Assembly (NCBI GenBank): GCA_041627895.1
Contig: JBFKQC010000117.1
Span: forward strand, 1 to 6,655
Length of the DNA stretch: 6,655 bases
Reading direction: 5' to 3'
Source of the DNA: JBFKQC01 sp041627895
GTDB lineage: Bacteria; Pseudomonadota; Alphaproteobacteria; Rhodobacterales; Rhodobacteraceae
The first letter of the stretch is position 1, and each line of letters starts with the position of its first letter. The notes below the pieces were generated by a model that was not told the DNA's origin, ran no database searches, and saw only the letters and a program-made list of their open reading frames with translations. Positions 6,110 to 6,655 of this stretch are shown piece by piece. Both the position numbers and the translations under genes were made by a program.

Positions 6110-6655
6110 AAGCAGAATCAACGAGCCCGGCCCGAAGACCGGCGAGGCTTCGAAGGCGCCCGAGGCCGTTCCCGCCAGGCCGACGCCCGAGTTCACGCCG
6201 TCCTCTGCCCCCAAGGCCAAGCCGCCGGCGTCGACGCTGTCGTCCGACCTGACGATCACCGGCAACCTGAAGACCACCGGCGACATCCAGGTCGAGGGCA
6301 CCGTCGAGGGCGACATCCGCGCCCACCTCCTGACCGTGGGCGAAGGCGCCACGATCAAGGGCGAGGTGGTCGCCGATGACGTCGTGGTGAACGGCCGGAT
6401 CGTCGGCCGGGTGCGCGGGCTGAAGGTCAGGCTGACCTCGACCGCGCGGGTCGAGGGCGACATCATCCACAAGACCATCGCCATCGAGTCGGGTGCGCAT
6501 TTCGAGGGCTCGGTGCAGCGCCAGGACGACCCGCTCAACGCCAAGAGCAAGGCCGAGGCTGCCGCCCGCGCGGCGCAGGCTGCTGTCCAGCCGGCTGCTC
6601 AGCCGCAGCCGCAGCCGCAACCGGCCGCCGCCGCTGCCAAGCCCAACGCCGGGGC
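6099..6655 (+). CDS. Bactofilin family cytoskeletal protein (3' end beyond window)
   Basis: Bactofilins are nucleotide-independent, self-polymerising cytoskeletal proteins with a beta-helical core. They organise cell-wall enzymes at the cytoplasmic face of the inner membrane. The frame is open to the window edge and gives 185 residues. It begins MFSKSRIN, like the short N-terminal membrane-targeting segment of alphaproteobacterial bactofilins (Caulobacter BacA also starts MFSK). A Pro/Ala/Lys-rich linker spans about 10-45. The core at about 46-140 has the hallmark repeats: SDLTITGNLKTTGDIQVEG, VEGDI, ATIKGEVVADDVVVNGRIVG, and ARVEGDIIHKTIAIESGAHFEG. An Ala/Gln/Pro-rich tail follows from about 150 and is still open at the edge. 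The ATG overlaps the peptidase stop by 11 bp, so the two are almost certainly one operon. Total length is unknown, but few residues are probably missing because the beta-helix is already complete. Confidence 0.94.
   Translation, partial: MFSKSRINEPGPKTGEASKAPEAVPARPTPEFTPSSAPKAKPPASTLSSDLTITGNLKTTGDIQVEGTVEGDIRAHLLTVGEGATIKGEVVADDVVVNGRIVGRVRGLKVRLTSTARVEGDIIHKTIAIESGAHFEGSVQRQDDPLNAKSKAEAAARAAQAAVQPAAQPQPQPQPAAAAAKPNAG
6600..6623 (+). repeat. Tandem hexamer (CAGCCG) x4 in the bactofilin tail
   Basis: Four in-frame six-base units (three CAGCCG, then CAACCG) encode Gln-Pro dipeptides in the disordered C-terminal tail. They are flanked by Ala-rich codons. Such short tandem units can vary in copy number without breaking the frame. 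No function is implied. Confidence 0.6.

Noticed and set aside
4802..6550. Minus-strand 582-codon open frame over the peptidase and bactofilin genes
   Set aside because: It is antisense to two genes with intact hallmark motifs. Its product is low-complexity and crosses gene boundaries.

Overview
The window looks like an ordinary chromosomal segment of a high-GC alphaproteobacterium, most likely of the Rhodobacteraceae/Roseobacter type. This rests on the strong G/C third-position bias, the alphaproteobacterial flavour of every protein, and the M23 peptidase plus bactofilin pair. The placement is by recognition, not by a search. I see no mobile elements, tRNA or rRNA genes, CRISPR arrays or phage genes.

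Layout. Two genes run leftward. A 1100-residue AsmA/YhdP-like membrane-anchored protein (697-3999) is followed 48 bp later by queA (tRNA queuosine biosynthesis), which is cut by the left edge of the window (1-648). A 123-bp divergent intergenic region (4000-4122) separates them from three rightward genes. These are a Bcp/PrxQ-type peroxiredoxin (4123-4584), a membrane-anchored coiled-coil M23 endopeptidase (about 4796-6109), and a bactofilin (6099 to beyond the right edge). The bactofilin start codon lies inside the end of the peptidase gene. The bactofilin and queA are both open at a window edge, so a simple stop-to-stop ORF search can miss them.

How the genes fit together. The peptidase and bactofilin form a translationally overlapping pair and probably a morphogenesis module: the bactofilin polymer would position the peptidoglycan hydrolase through its membrane-anchored N-terminal part. 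The AsmA-like protein probably works in envelope lipid transport or homeostasis. The peroxiredoxin detoxifies peroxides in the cytoplasm and keeps the peroxidatic Cys but lacks the Cys that follows five residues later in E. coli Bcp. QueA is a tRNA-modification housekeeping enzyme.

The very long open frames opposite the AsmA-like gene are GC-bias shadows. I do not see an undescribed system here. The points most worth checking are the peptidase/bactofilin coupling, the Cys replacement in the peroxiredoxin, the peptidase start codon, and a perfect 16-bp palindrome upstream of the peptidase gene.
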